Shown: one piece after another, positions 1 to 6,546 of the stretch | Layout: every line of letters begins with the position of its first letter | Numbering within the stretch: the first letter of the stretch is position 1 | DNA from: Cyclobacteriaceae bacterium | GTDB lineage: Bacteria > Bacteroidota > Bacteroidia > Cytophagales > Cyclobacteriaceae | NCBI GenBank assembly: GCA_028279155.1 | Contig: JANQST010000026.1 | Location: 1-8,427, forward strand | Length of the DNA stretch: 8,427 nucleotides | Direction: 5' to 3' | Notes under the pieces: model-generated | The model's input: the letters and a program-made list of their open reading frames with translations, nothing else | Databases searched by the model: none | Told to the model about the DNA's origin: nothing | Made by a program: the position numbers and the translations under genes

Positions 1-12
1 ATAACAAAAGAA

Positions 13-870
13 ATGAAAGAAGTACTGAAAATAGCCATTCAGAAATCAGGCAGACTCAATGAGAAGAGTCTTCAACTTCTGAAGGAATGTGGAATTAAGA
101 TCAATAATGGAGGAAAATTGATGTCGTCATCAACCAATTTTCCATTGGAGGTGTTCTATCTCCGTGATGATGACATTCCACAATATGTTGCTGAAGGTGT
201 TGCTGACATTGGGATTCTTGGTGAAAACGAAGTTTTGGAAAAAGATCAGGACGTTGAAATCATTAACCGGCTTGATTTTTCAAAGTGCAGGTTGTCTCTA
301 GCTATCAGAAGGGAGGAAAGCTATTCCGATCTGTCTTGGTTTTCCGGAAAGAAGATTGCAACTAGCTATCCTACCATTCTGAAGAATTTTCTTGAAGAAA
401 ACTCAATTGATGCTGAAGTTGAAACCATCAGTGGAAGTGTTGAGATTGCACCCGGAATTGGGCTGGCGGACGGAATCTTTGATATTGTCAGCACAGGGAG
501 CACATTACTTGCAAATGGATTAAAAGAAGTAGAGGTCGTCATGAAAAGTGAAGCTGTTTTGATAAACAATCCAAAGCTCTCACTGGAGAAAAAGGAATTA
601 CTTGGCAAACTGCTTTTCCGGATTCAGGCGGCTAAGGGTGCTAAGCAGAACAAATACATTCTCTTGAACGCACCGAATGAAAATCTGGATGCTATCATCG
701 ATTTGCTTCCTGGTATGAGAAGCCCTACTGTTTTACCATTAGCTGAAGAAGGATGGAGTAGTATCCATAGTGTGATCGGTGAAGACGATTTCTGGGAAGT
801 GATTGATCAGTTGAAAGAAAAAGGTGCCGAAGGAATCCTTGTATGTCCAATAGAAAAAATGATTGTTTGA
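13..870 (+). CDS. hisG: ATP phosphoribosyltransferase, long form (HisG)
   Basis: Catalyses the first step of histidine synthesis, joining ATP and PRPP to give phosphoribosyl-ATP in the cytosol. The 285-residue length and sequence fit the long HisG form. The N-terminus (IAIQKSGRLNEKS) is the usual HisG opening, and the PRPP-binding loop is visible as GLADGIFDIVSTGSTL at about residues 150-165. From about residue 208 onward lies the extra ACT-like domain (MRSPTVLPL, then GAEGILVCPIEKM). In the family this domain binds histidine for feedback inhibition and removes the need for a separate HisZ subunit; none is seen here. The start is the ATG at 13, preceded by an A-rich stretch rather than a clear Shine-Dalgarno site. 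It is the first visible gene of the operon, and the promoter is not in the window. The identification is secure; the feedback control is family knowledge. Confidence 0.97.
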   Translation: MKEVLKIAIQKSGRLNEKSLQLLKECGIKINNGGKLMSSSTNFPLEVFYLRDDDIPQYVAEGVADIGILGENEVLEKDQDVEIINRLDFSKCRLSLAIRREESYSDLSWFSGKKIATSYPTILKNFLEENSIDAEVETISGSVEIAPGIGLADGIFDIVSTGSTLLANGLKEVEVVMKSEAVLINNPKLSLEKKELLGKLLFRIQAAKGAKQNKYILLNAPNENLDAIIDLLPGMRSPTVLPLAEEGWSSIHSVIGEDDFWEVIDQLKEKGAEGILVCPIEKMIV

Positions 871-890
871 TTAATTGAGAATTGACAATG
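871..890 (+). repeat. Short AATTGAN heptad repeat in hisG-hisD spacer
   Basis: The 17-nt spacer holds two heptads in tandem, AATTGAG (873-879) and AATTGAC (880-886). They are followed by AATG, which contains the hisD ATG at 888. The unit length and AATT core match the longer series at 3770-3804. Two units could arise by chance; the second series in the same operon is what makes this worth recording. Confidence 0.45.
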
Positions 891-2162
891 GAAAATATAA
901 AATATCCTGATCCGTCACAATGGAATGATCTATGCCAGCGTCCAACCGAAGATTCTACCAAATTGGAAGCTGATGTCTCCCAGATCATGTCCGAGGTAAT
1001 GAAAAATGGGGATGAAGCACTTGTCCAATTCAATCAAGAATTGGATGGAGTCAGGACAGAATCGATAAAGATTGATCTTCAAAACAAAGAATTTAACATT
1101 GATCCTGAACTAGCGGAATCAATCAAAATAGCAGAGTTCAACATTTCCAAATTTCATGCGGCACAAAAAATTGAGGAGGAAAAAATTGAAACAAGTCCGG
1201 GAGTGAACTGTTGGAGAAAAAGTGTTCCAATCGAGAAAGTAGGGCTCTATATTCCCGGTGGCTCAGCGCCTCTTTTCTCTACATTGTTAATGTTGGCCAT
1301 CCCTGCAAAACTTGCTGGATGTAAAGAGATCATAGTGTGCACTCCACCTCAAAAAGAACCTGAATTGAATGCCATTATTGGTTGGACATGCAAGTATCTG
1401 GGTATCAACCGTGTTTTTCTAACAGGCGGAGCTCAAGCCATAGCAGCGATGACCTATGGAAGTGAATCGGTTCCCAAGGTTGATAAAATATTCGGCCCTG
1501 GTAACCAGTTTGTGACAGAAGCAAAACAGCAAGCACAAAAAGCCGGAACTGCCATCGACATGCCAGCCGGACCAAGTGAGGTATTGATTATCGCCGATGA
1601 TTCAGCTGATCCCGAATTTGTTGCTGCAGATCTCTTAAGTCAGGCTGAGCACGGTCGCGACAGTCAAGTGGTACTAATTTCTGATTCTGAGGAGATGATT
1701 AGGAAAGCGACTGCCGAAACAGAAAAACAACTTGAAACTCTTCCGAGAAAAGGAATTGCTGTCGACGCACTTAAAAACAGCCGGACCATTTTGGTCGACA
1801 CCTTGGATGAAGCGATGGAATTCAGCAACGCTTACGCTCCGGAACATTTGATTATTGCCACGACCAATAGCAATGAACTTGCTGAAAAAGTGATCAATGC
1901 TGGAAGTGTCTTTCTCGGTAATTGGAGTTGTGAAAGTGCTGGCGACTATGCAAGCGGCACGAATCACACACTGCCCACGAACGGATACGCAAAGTCTTAC
2001 AGCGGAGTATCGCTGGATAGTTTCATGAAAAAAATCACCTTTCAAAAATTAACTAAAACAGGAATTGATAATTTGGGTTCAGCAATTGAAAAAATGGCTG
2101 AAGCCGAGGGTTTAGAAGGTCACAAGAATGCTGTTTCGGTTAGATTTAAAAAGATTAAGTAA
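888..2162 (+). CDS. hisD: Histidinol dehydrogenase (HisD)
   Basis: Carries out the last two oxidations, L-histidinol to L-histidinal to L-histidine, with NAD+ and a bound zinc ion. From the ATG at 888 it is 424 residues, the usual length. All expected catalytic residues are visible: zinc ligands Q252 and H255 (SQAEHGRD), D353 (ESAGDYASG) and H412 (EGHKN), and the acid/base pair E319-H320 (YAPEHL). The spacing between them equals that of the E. coli enzyme (Q259, H262, E326-H327, D360, H419 from memory). GPGNQFVTEAK and MPAGPSEVL are further family signatures. An in-frame TTG at 882 would add two residues, but it lies inside a heptad repeat, so I prefer ATG 888. The stop TAA shares one base with the hisC ATG (TAATG), which suggests coupled translation. 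Confidence 0.97.
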   Translation: MENIKYPDPSQWNDLCQRPTEDSTKLEADVSQIMSEVMKNGDEALVQFNQELDGVRTESIKIDLQNKEFNIDPELAESIKIAEFNISKFHAAQKIEEEKIETSPGVNCWRKSVPIEKVGLYIPGGSAPLFSTLLMLAIPAKLAGCKEIIVCTPPQKEPELNAIIGWTCKYLGINRVFLTGGAQAIAAMTYGSESVPKVDKIFGPGNQFVTEAKQQAQKAGTAIDMPAGPSEVLIIADDSADPEFVAADLLSQAEHGRDSQVVLISDSEEMIRKATAETEKQLETLPRKGIAVDALKNSRTILVDTLDEAMEFSNAYAPEHLIIATTNSNELAEKVINAGSVFLGNWSCESAGDYASGTNHTLPTNGYAKSYSGVSLDSFMKKITFQKLTKTGIDNLGSAIEKMAEAEGLEGHKNAVSVRFKKIK

Positions 2163-3769
2163 TGTTTGAACTAGAAAAATTAATACGCCCAAATATTAAG
2201 ACACTAAAACCTTACAAGAGTGCCAGGGATGAATTTGATGGGCTAGCTGAAATTTCGCTAGACGCAAATGAAAATCCTTTTGGATTCGGTCTGAACAGAT
2301 ATCCCGATGCTGAGATGACCGAGTTAAAAAGAGCATTCTCAAAATTCAGGAATGTTGAATCAGATCAATTGATATTTGGAAATGGAAGCGACGAATTGAT
2401 TGATTTGCTTATTCGTGCTTTTTGTGAACCTAGCCTAGATCGCATCCTGATCTTTCCTCCAACTTTTGGCATGTACAAGGTTTGTGCAAACATCAATAAT
2501 GTAGATGTTGTCGAAGAACATTTGAATGAAGATTTCCAAATTGATTTTGAGTCATTAATGCCCAAACTCAGCGATCCCAATCTCAAACTCATCTTTATCT
2601 GTTCCCCAAACAATCCAACGGGAAACTCACTTGACAAAGAAGCTATTCTCCAGATCTGTGCAGGTTTTAAAGGAATCGTGGTTATTGATGAAGCCTACGT
2701 TGACTTTGCGGAGAGAAGTTTCATTCAGGAAAACATTCCCAACCTATTCACCATACAAACATTCAGCAAGGCACTTGGGTTAGCCGGCATTCGACTTGGA
2801 GTCGGCATTGGGGATGTCAAGATCATTGAGGTATTGAACAAGGTGAAGCCTCCATATAATGTCAATACCCTAACTCAACAAAAAGCGATTGATGCACTCA
2901 AGCGACCCGATGAAATACAAAAACAAGTAAATATCATAATTGAAGAGCGAAAAAGATTGAGAGAAGCTCTTCCTAAAATCAATGGAGTTAAGAACGTTTA
3001 TCCTTCAGAAGCAAATTTTTTACTCGTAGAATTTGATAATGCGAAAACAGTCTATGAATCACTTACAAAAAATGGAATTGTTGTTAGAGATCGTTCGAAA
3101 CAAATAGAAAACGCGCTAAGAATAACTGTTGGCACTCCAGAGGAAAATGATCGGTTACTATCAGCCTTGAAAAATGAAAATTATAGCTCCGCAGGAAGAA
3201 CTGGTCAATGTTTACGAAGCACATCTGAGACACAAATTCTTGTGAAAGTCAACCTGGACGATCCATCTAATAGTTCTGTAAATACCGGAATTCCATTCTT
3301 TGATCATATGCTAGAGCAAATTGCTAGACACGGAGCGATTGGGTTGCAAATTCAAACAAAGGGTGATCTCCACATTGATCCGCATCATTCAATTGAAGAC
3401 ACAGCGTTAGCGCTAGGGACAGCTTTTGATAATGCATTGGGAGATCGAAAGGGAATTGAACGGTATGGATTTCTCTTACCAATGGATGACTGTCTTGCAC
3501 AGGTTGCTATTGATTTTGGTGGAAGGCCATGGCTGGAATGCGATGCCCAGCTTAAATCCACTCATGTTGGTGATATGCCAACTGAAATGGTTTCACATTT
3601 CTTTAAGTCATTTTCAGATACTGCCAGATGCAACCTGAACATTAAGGCTGAAGGTGATAACGATCACCATAAGATCGAATCGATTTTCAAGGCTTTTGCC
3701 AGGGCGATAAAGATGGCTGTGAGAAAGGATGACAGTGGGGTTTTACCATCAACGAAGGGAGTTTTATAG
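2162..3769 (+). CDS. hisC-hisB: Fused histidinol-phosphate aminotransferase / imidazoleglycerol-phosphate dehydratase (HisC-HisB)
   Basis: One 535-residue frame encodes two enzymes. Residues 1 to about 340 are a complete class-I/II PLP aminotransferase of the HisC type: LDANENPFG, GNGSDELID, SPNNPTGN, DEAYVDF, PLP lysine K203 in SKALGLAGIRLG, and the usual end RITVGTPEENDRLLSAL. Residues from about 344 to 535 are a complete dehydratase domain: RSTSETQI (352-359), FFDHML (379-384), the metal-binding HHSIED (408-413) and HHKIE (502-506), and the terminal STKGVL. Only a few residues separate the two. The dehydratase makes imidazole-acetol phosphate and HisC transaminates it to histidinol phosphate, so consecutive steps are joined, though in reverse order along the chain. 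In many Bacteroidota hisC is a separate gene and HisB carries an N-terminal HAD histidinol-phosphate phosphatase; no DxDGT HAD motif is present here. Domain calls are certain. Whether the polypeptide stays fused in the cell is inferred. Confidence 0.95.
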   Translation: MFELEKLIRPNIKTLKPYKSARDEFDGLAEISLDANENPFGFGLNRYPDAEMTELKRAFSKFRNVESDQLIFGNGSDELIDLLIRAFCEPSLDRILIFPPTFGMYKVCANINNVDVVEEHLNEDFQIDFESLMPKLSDPNLKLIFICSPNNPTGNSLDKEAILQICAGFKGIVVIDEAYVDFAERSFIQENIPNLFTIQTFSKALGLAGIRLGVGIGDVKIIEVLNKVKPPYNVNTLTQQKAIDALKRPDEIQKQVNIIIEERKRLREALPKINGVKNVYPSEANFLLVEFDNAKTVYESLTKNGIVVRDRSKQIENALRITVGTPEENDRLLSALKNENYSSAGRTGQCLRSTSETQILVKVNLDDPSNSSVNTGIPFFDHMLEQIARHGAIGLQIQTKGDLHIDPHHSIEDTALALGTAFDNALGDRKGIERYGFLLPMDDCLAQVAIDFGGRPWLECDAQLKSTHVGDMPTEMVSHFFKSFSDTARCNLNIKAEGDNDHHKIESIFKAFARAIKMAVRKDDSGVLPSTKGVL

Positions 3770-3804
3770 AATTAGAAATTACGAATTAACAATTACGAAT
3801 TTTG
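3770..3804 (+). repeat. Heptanucleotide tandem repeat in hisB-hisH spacer
   Basis: The base after the hisB stop begins a continuous series of 7-nt units: AATTAGA (3770-3776), AATTACG (3777-3783), AATTAAC (3784-3790), AATTACG (3791-3797) and AATTTTG (3798-3804). The last unit contains the hisH TTG start. Two units are identical and the others differ only at the last positions. The series fills the whole 32-nt spacer. Its origin and effect are unknown; it resembles low-complexity heptad repeats known from other bacterial intergenic regions. Confidence 0.75.
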
Positions 3805-4386
3805 GTAGCTGTAGTAAAATATAATGCGGGAAACATTCGGTCAGTTATAAATGCACTTGACAGAATAGGTGTAGAATCTCTCTTGACGGATGATCCGAAA
3901 GAATTGAGATTAGCAGATAAGGTGATTTTTCCTGGAGTAGGTGAAGCAAGCTCTGCAATGAAATACCTCGAAGAAAGAGGACTTGATGAAGTACTCAAAT
4001 CTTTGAACCAGCCCTTTCTTGGGATATGTCTGGGAATGCAACTCATGTGTGAGTATTCTTCGGAGAACGAAACCAAATGTCTTGGGATTTTTGATGAAAC
4101 GGTTCGAAGATTTCCAGAAGACGGGATAGTTCCTCATATGGGCTGGAATAATTTCCTATCGCACAGTGGGGTTTTGTTTGAGGGAATCTCTGCGCTTGAC
4201 AGCATGTACTTTGTGCACAGTTATTTTGTTGAAGTCGGGCCTGATTCCATTGCCACTACAGATTACATCCTTCCCTTTTCATCGGGTTTGCAAAAGAAAA
4301 ACTTCTATGGAGTTCAGTTTCATCCTGAAAAATCAGCAGATGTCGGACAGAAGCTTTTGGAAAACTTCTTAAGAATTGAACCATGA
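3802..4386 (+). CDS. hisH: Imidazole glycerol phosphate synthase, glutaminase subunit (HisH)
   Basis: Class-I glutamine amidotransferase that releases ammonia from glutamine and passes it to HisF within the HisHF heterodimer. The 194 residues are full length. The nucleophile C76 lies in GICLGMQLM, and H174 and E176 of GVQFHPEKS complete the triad. The oxyanion-strand region PHMGWNN is present, and the opening VAVVKYNAGNIRSV is typical. The start must be TTG at 3802: an in-frame TAA lies at 3787-3789, no ATG intervenes, and the alignment to family N-termini begins exactly here. Unlike most junctions in this operon it is not overlapped by its upstream neighbour but separated from it by 32 nt of heptad repeat. 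That may lower or uncouple its translation (inference). Its stop overlaps the hisA start as ATGA. Confidence 0.96.
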   Translation: MVAVVKYNAGNIRSVINALDRIGVESLLTDDPKELRLADKVIFPGVGEASSAMKYLEERGLDEVLKSLNQPFLGICLGMQLMCEYSSENETKCLGIFDETVRRFPEDGIVPHMGWNNFLSHSGVLFEGISALDSMYFVHSYFVEVGPDSIATTDYILPFSSGLQKKNFYGVQFHPEKSADVGQKLLENFLRIEP

Positions 4387-5105
4387 GAATAATACCCGCT
4401 ATTGACATCATTGAAGGAAAATGCGTTCGTCTTTCGAAAGGAGATTACACTACTAAAAAAGTATACAATGAAGACCCTATCGAAGTAGCCAAATCATTCG
4501 AAGGAGCTGGCTTGCAATACTTGCACCTGGTGGATCTCGATGGAGCCAAGGCCAGTCATATTGTGAACTGGAAGGTTTTAGAAAAGATCGCAACAAGAAC
4601 AGAGTTAACCATAGATTTTGGTGGCGGATTAAAAACGGATGATGATTTGAGAATCGCTTTTGAATGTGGAGCAAATCAAATCACAGGAGGCAGCGTTGCT
4701 GTAAAGGATCCATCTCTTTTTGAATCGTGGGTAATGGACTATGGATCGAAAAAGATTATTCTTGGAGCAGATGTGCAAGAGGGAAAAATTGCTGTATCCG
4801 GATGGCAGGAAGGTACCGATCAAAAAATTGAGGACTTCATACAGAATTATACAGAAAAAGGAATTGAATACGTGATTTCTACAGATATAGCCAAGGATGG
4901 AATGCTGGAAGGCCCGTCATTTGAGCTATATGCAAAGATATTGAATGAATTGCCAGAGCTGAAGTTGATTGCTAGTGGTGGTATTTCGTCCATTGAGGAC
5001 TTAGTTCGATTAAAAGAGTTGCGACTAGAAGGCACAATTGTAGGAAAGGCGATTTATGAAGGCAGAATAAGTTTAAAAGAACTAGAAAATTTAACTCACC
5101 CCTGA
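4383..5105 (+). CDS. hisA: ProFAR isomerase (HisA)
   Basis: 1-(5-phosphoribosyl)-5-[(5-phosphoribosylamino)methylideneamino]imidazole-4-carboxamide isomerase, a (beta/alpha)8-barrel enzyme that opens the ring of ProFAR to PRFAR by an Amadori rearrangement. Visible residues are D8 in IPAIDIIEGKCVRL (general base) and D130 in LGADVQEGKIAVSGWQE (the second catalytic acid). The two phosphate-binding regions are DFGGGLKTDDDL and ASGGISSIEDL. VDLDGAKA and STDIAKDGMLEGP are also typical. The length of 240 is normal. The ATG overlaps the hisH stop by 4 nt. The last codons, for L237 (third base) to P240 and the stop, are contributed by the left arm of the palindromic element at 5093-5158, so the natural C-terminus was probably replaced or trimmed by a few residues. 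This is outside the active site and should not harm function (inference). Confidence 0.97.
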   Translation: MRIIPAIDIIEGKCVRLSKGDYTTKKVYNEDPIEVAKSFEGAGLQYLHLVDLDGAKASHIVNWKVLEKIATRTELTIDFGGGLKTDDDLRIAFECGANQITGGSVAVKDPSLFESWVMDYGSKKIILGADVQEGKIAVSGWQEGTDQKIEDFIQNYTEKGIEYVISTDIAKDGMLEGPSFELYAKILNELPELKLIASGGISSIEDLVRLKELRLEGTIVGKAIYEGRISLKELENLTHP

Positions 5106-5158
5106 ATTTCTCAGAAATTCTTCCCCTCTCTTCGGAAGAGAGGGGTTAGGGGTGAGTT
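5093..5158. repeat. Three-arm palindromic repeat element between hisA and hisF
   Basis: A 66-nt sequence folds without a mismatch. The outer stem pairs AACTCACCCCT (5093-5103) with AGGGGTGAGTT (5148-5158), 11 bp. It encloses two hairpins: GAATTTC/GAAATTC (5104-5110 with 5114-5120, loop TCA) and CCCCTCTCTT/AAGAGAGGGG (5123-5132 with 5136-5145, loop CGG). Pairs of T (5121-5122, 5146-5147) form the junction. All but 6 loop and 4 junction bases are paired. The left arm overlaps the 3' end and stop of hisA. The form suggests an interspersed palindromic repeat, such as a REP-like or IS200/IS605-derived non-autonomous element, inserted here. In RNA it would form a strong three-way junction ahead of hisF. 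It is not a standard intrinsic terminator because no T-run follows, and hisF must still be expressed. Confidence 0.8.
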
Positions 5159-5173
5159 GAGAATAGGTAAAAA

Positions 5174-5929
5174 ATGAATCTAAAAAAACGCATCATACCA
5201 TGCCTCGACATCAAAGATGGGCAAACGGTTAAAGGGGTCAATTTTGTTGATATCAGAAATGCCGGAGATCCTGTAGAGCTGGCAAAAAGATATGTTCAAG
5301 AAGGAGCAGACGAATTGGTTTTCCTTGACATCACTGCAACGATCGAAGGCAGAAAAACTTTTGCTGAACTCGTAAGACACATTTCCAAGGAAATAAACAT
5401 TCCCTTTACCGTAGGTGGTGGAATAAGTTCTGTGGAAGATGCAAAAAAACTTCTTGATGCAGGCGCCGACAAAATAAGTGTAAACTCTGCGGCTGTTCGA
5501 AACCCTGATCTTGTTAAGGAAATTTCTACTGAATTTGGGAGCCAGTTTTTGGTTGTGGCAATTGATGCTGGAGTTGTTGATGGCCAATGGAAGGTGTTCG
5601 TGAAAGGTGGAAGAGAAGCCACCGAACTAAATGTACTGGAGTGGGCAAAAAGAGTTGAAGAATTGGGTGCTGGAGAAATTCTCTTGACTTCCATGCAACA
5701 CGATGGGACCAAAGCTGGATTTGCGATTGAACTAACAAACCAAATGACGGACCTGTTAACCATTCCAGTTATTGCCTCAGGAGGCGCAGGCGCCAAAGAA
5801 CATTTTTCGGCTGTCTTTCAGCAAACCAGAGCTACTGGAGCCTTGGCTGCTAGCGTCTTCCACTTTGGTGAAATTCCGATTCCTGAATTGAAAAGCTATT
5901 TGAAAAATCAAAAAATTGAAGTACGATGA
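5174..5929 (+). CDS. hisF: Imidazole glycerol phosphate synthase, cyclase subunit (HisF)
   Basis: Barrel-shaped partner of HisH. It uses the ammonia delivered through the barrel to close PRFAR into imidazole glycerol phosphate plus AICAR, which returns to purine synthesis. The 251 residues are full length. Catalytic D12 lies in RIIPCLDIKDG and D131 in VVAIDAG. Phosphate-binding loops are VGGGISSVEDA and ASGGAGAKEHF, and TSMQHDGTKAGF is the family loop, with Q-H in place of the D-R of Thermotoga (position variable in the family). The start ATG at 5174 follows an A-rich stretch (GGTAAAAA). The gene is separated from hisA by 68 nt, most of it the palindromic element, so translational coupling to hisA looks unlikely. 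Its stop overlaps the hisIE start (ATGA). Confidence 0.97.
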   Translation: MNLKKRIIPCLDIKDGQTVKGVNFVDIRNAGDPVELAKRYVQEGADELVFLDITATIEGRKTFAELVRHISKEINIPFTVGGGISSVEDAKKLLDAGADKISVNSAAVRNPDLVKEISTEFGSQFLVVAIDAGVVDGQWKVFVKGGREATELNVLEWAKRVEELGAGEILLTSMQHDGTKAGFAIELTNQMTDLLTIPVIASGGAGAKEHFSAVFQQTRATGALAASVFHFGEIPIPELKSYLKNQKIEVR

Positions 5930-6492
5930 ATGAGCTTGTACCAGCCATTATCCAACATTCACTAACAGGACAAGTCCTCATGCTTGGCTACGTGAATGAT
6001 GAATCATTGGCAAAGACCAAGAAAGAAAACAAGGTCACCTTTTATAGTAGATCAAAACAGCGACTTTGGACTAAAGGTGAAACTTCAGGTAATTTCCTCA
6101 ACGTGGTTTCCATTCAAGAAGATTGCGATAAAGACACTTATTTAATCAAGGTTATTCCTGAGGGTGAAACGTGTCATAAGGGAACGTTCTCATGTTTTGG
6201 AGAAAAAGAGCCTCAGGGTTTTTTGCATGAATTACAGCAAATCATTCAGGAACGAAAAAACAAGCCATCTCAAAAGTCCTACACTTCTGAACTATTCAAA
6301 AAAGGGACCAAAAAAATCGCTCAAAAAGTAGGCGAAGAGGCGACAGAAGTGATTCTTGAGGCAATGGATAAAAACAAAGAATTACTTGCTGAGGAAACCT
6401 CCGATCTTTTGTATCATTTATTGGTGTTGTTAACAGATCAAGGACTTGAATTAAAAGAAATCGAAAGCAAGCTGCTAGAGCGTCATAAGTAG
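5926..6492 (+). CDS. hisIE: Bifunctional phosphoribosyl-AMP cyclohydrolase / phosphoribosyl-ATP pyrophosphatase (HisIE)
   Basis: Performs steps 2 and 3: the C-terminal HisE domain removes pyrophosphate from phosphoribosyl-ATP, then the N-terminal HisI domain opens the adenine ring. HisI spans about residues 1-105, with YSRSKQRLWTKGETSGN, the metal-binding D66-C67-D68-x-D70, and the zinc cysteines C67, C83 and C90 (CHKGTFSC). HisE spans about 113-188, with the acidic helix motif QKVGEEATEVILEA and EETSDLLYHLLVLL. The 188-residue total is near the usual size. The N-terminus is short (MNELVPAIIQ), lacking the few lead residues seen in many homologues, because the start overlaps the hisF stop by 4 nt. 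It is the last gene of the operon in its usual Bacteroidota place. I recognised no clear terminator in the 54 nt that follow. Confidence 0.96.
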   Translation: MNELVPAIIQHSLTGQVLMLGYVNDESLAKTKKENKVTFYSRSKQRLWTKGETSGNFLNVVSIQEDCDKDTYLIKVIPEGETCHKGTFSCFGEKEPQGFLHELQQIIQERKNKPSQKSYTSELFKKGTKKIAQKVGEEATEVILEAMDKNKELLAEETSDLLYHLLVLLTDQGLELKEIESKLLERHK

Positions 6493-6546
6493 GGAATTCT
6501 AAGCTCATCACAAGATCATAAGCAAAATGTCATCTAACTTATTGCT

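Noticed and set aside
1..12. Operon leader or attenuator upstream of hisG.
   Set aside because: Only 12 bases are available; nothing can be judged.
3174..3245. A short overlapping frame beginning ATG at 3174 (MKIIAPQEELVNVYEAHL), which might be the original start of a separate hisB or the remnant of its phosphatase domain.
   Set aside because: It stops after 23 codons, is in a different frame from the dehydratase, and shows no resemblance to the HAD opening (FIDRDGT). The dehydratase motifs are in the hisC frame.
5123..5147. Inner GC-rich hairpin considered as an intrinsic terminator after hisA.
   Set aside because: Only TT follows the stem, then G-rich sequence. A terminator here would cut off hisF and hisIE, which the pathway needs.
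5093..5158. Cloverleaf-like fold considered as a tRNA or tRNA-like gene.
   Set aside because: Only two inner arms; no T-loop GTTC motif, no anticodon arm of 7-base loop, no CCA-ready acceptor. It fits a palindromic repeat.
5296..5796. Long open frame (166 codons) on the - strand opposite hisF.
   Set aside because: It is fully inside a well-conserved gene and its translation is low-complexity serine/threonine/alanine-rich shadow sequence without recognisable motifs.
6493..6546. hisIE-oxidase gap examined for a terminator or a Bacteroidota promoter (TTG...TAnnTTTG).
   Set aside because: Only an imperfect inverted match (GCTCATCA with TCATAAGC) and no -7 TAnnTTTG box were found; neither is convincing.
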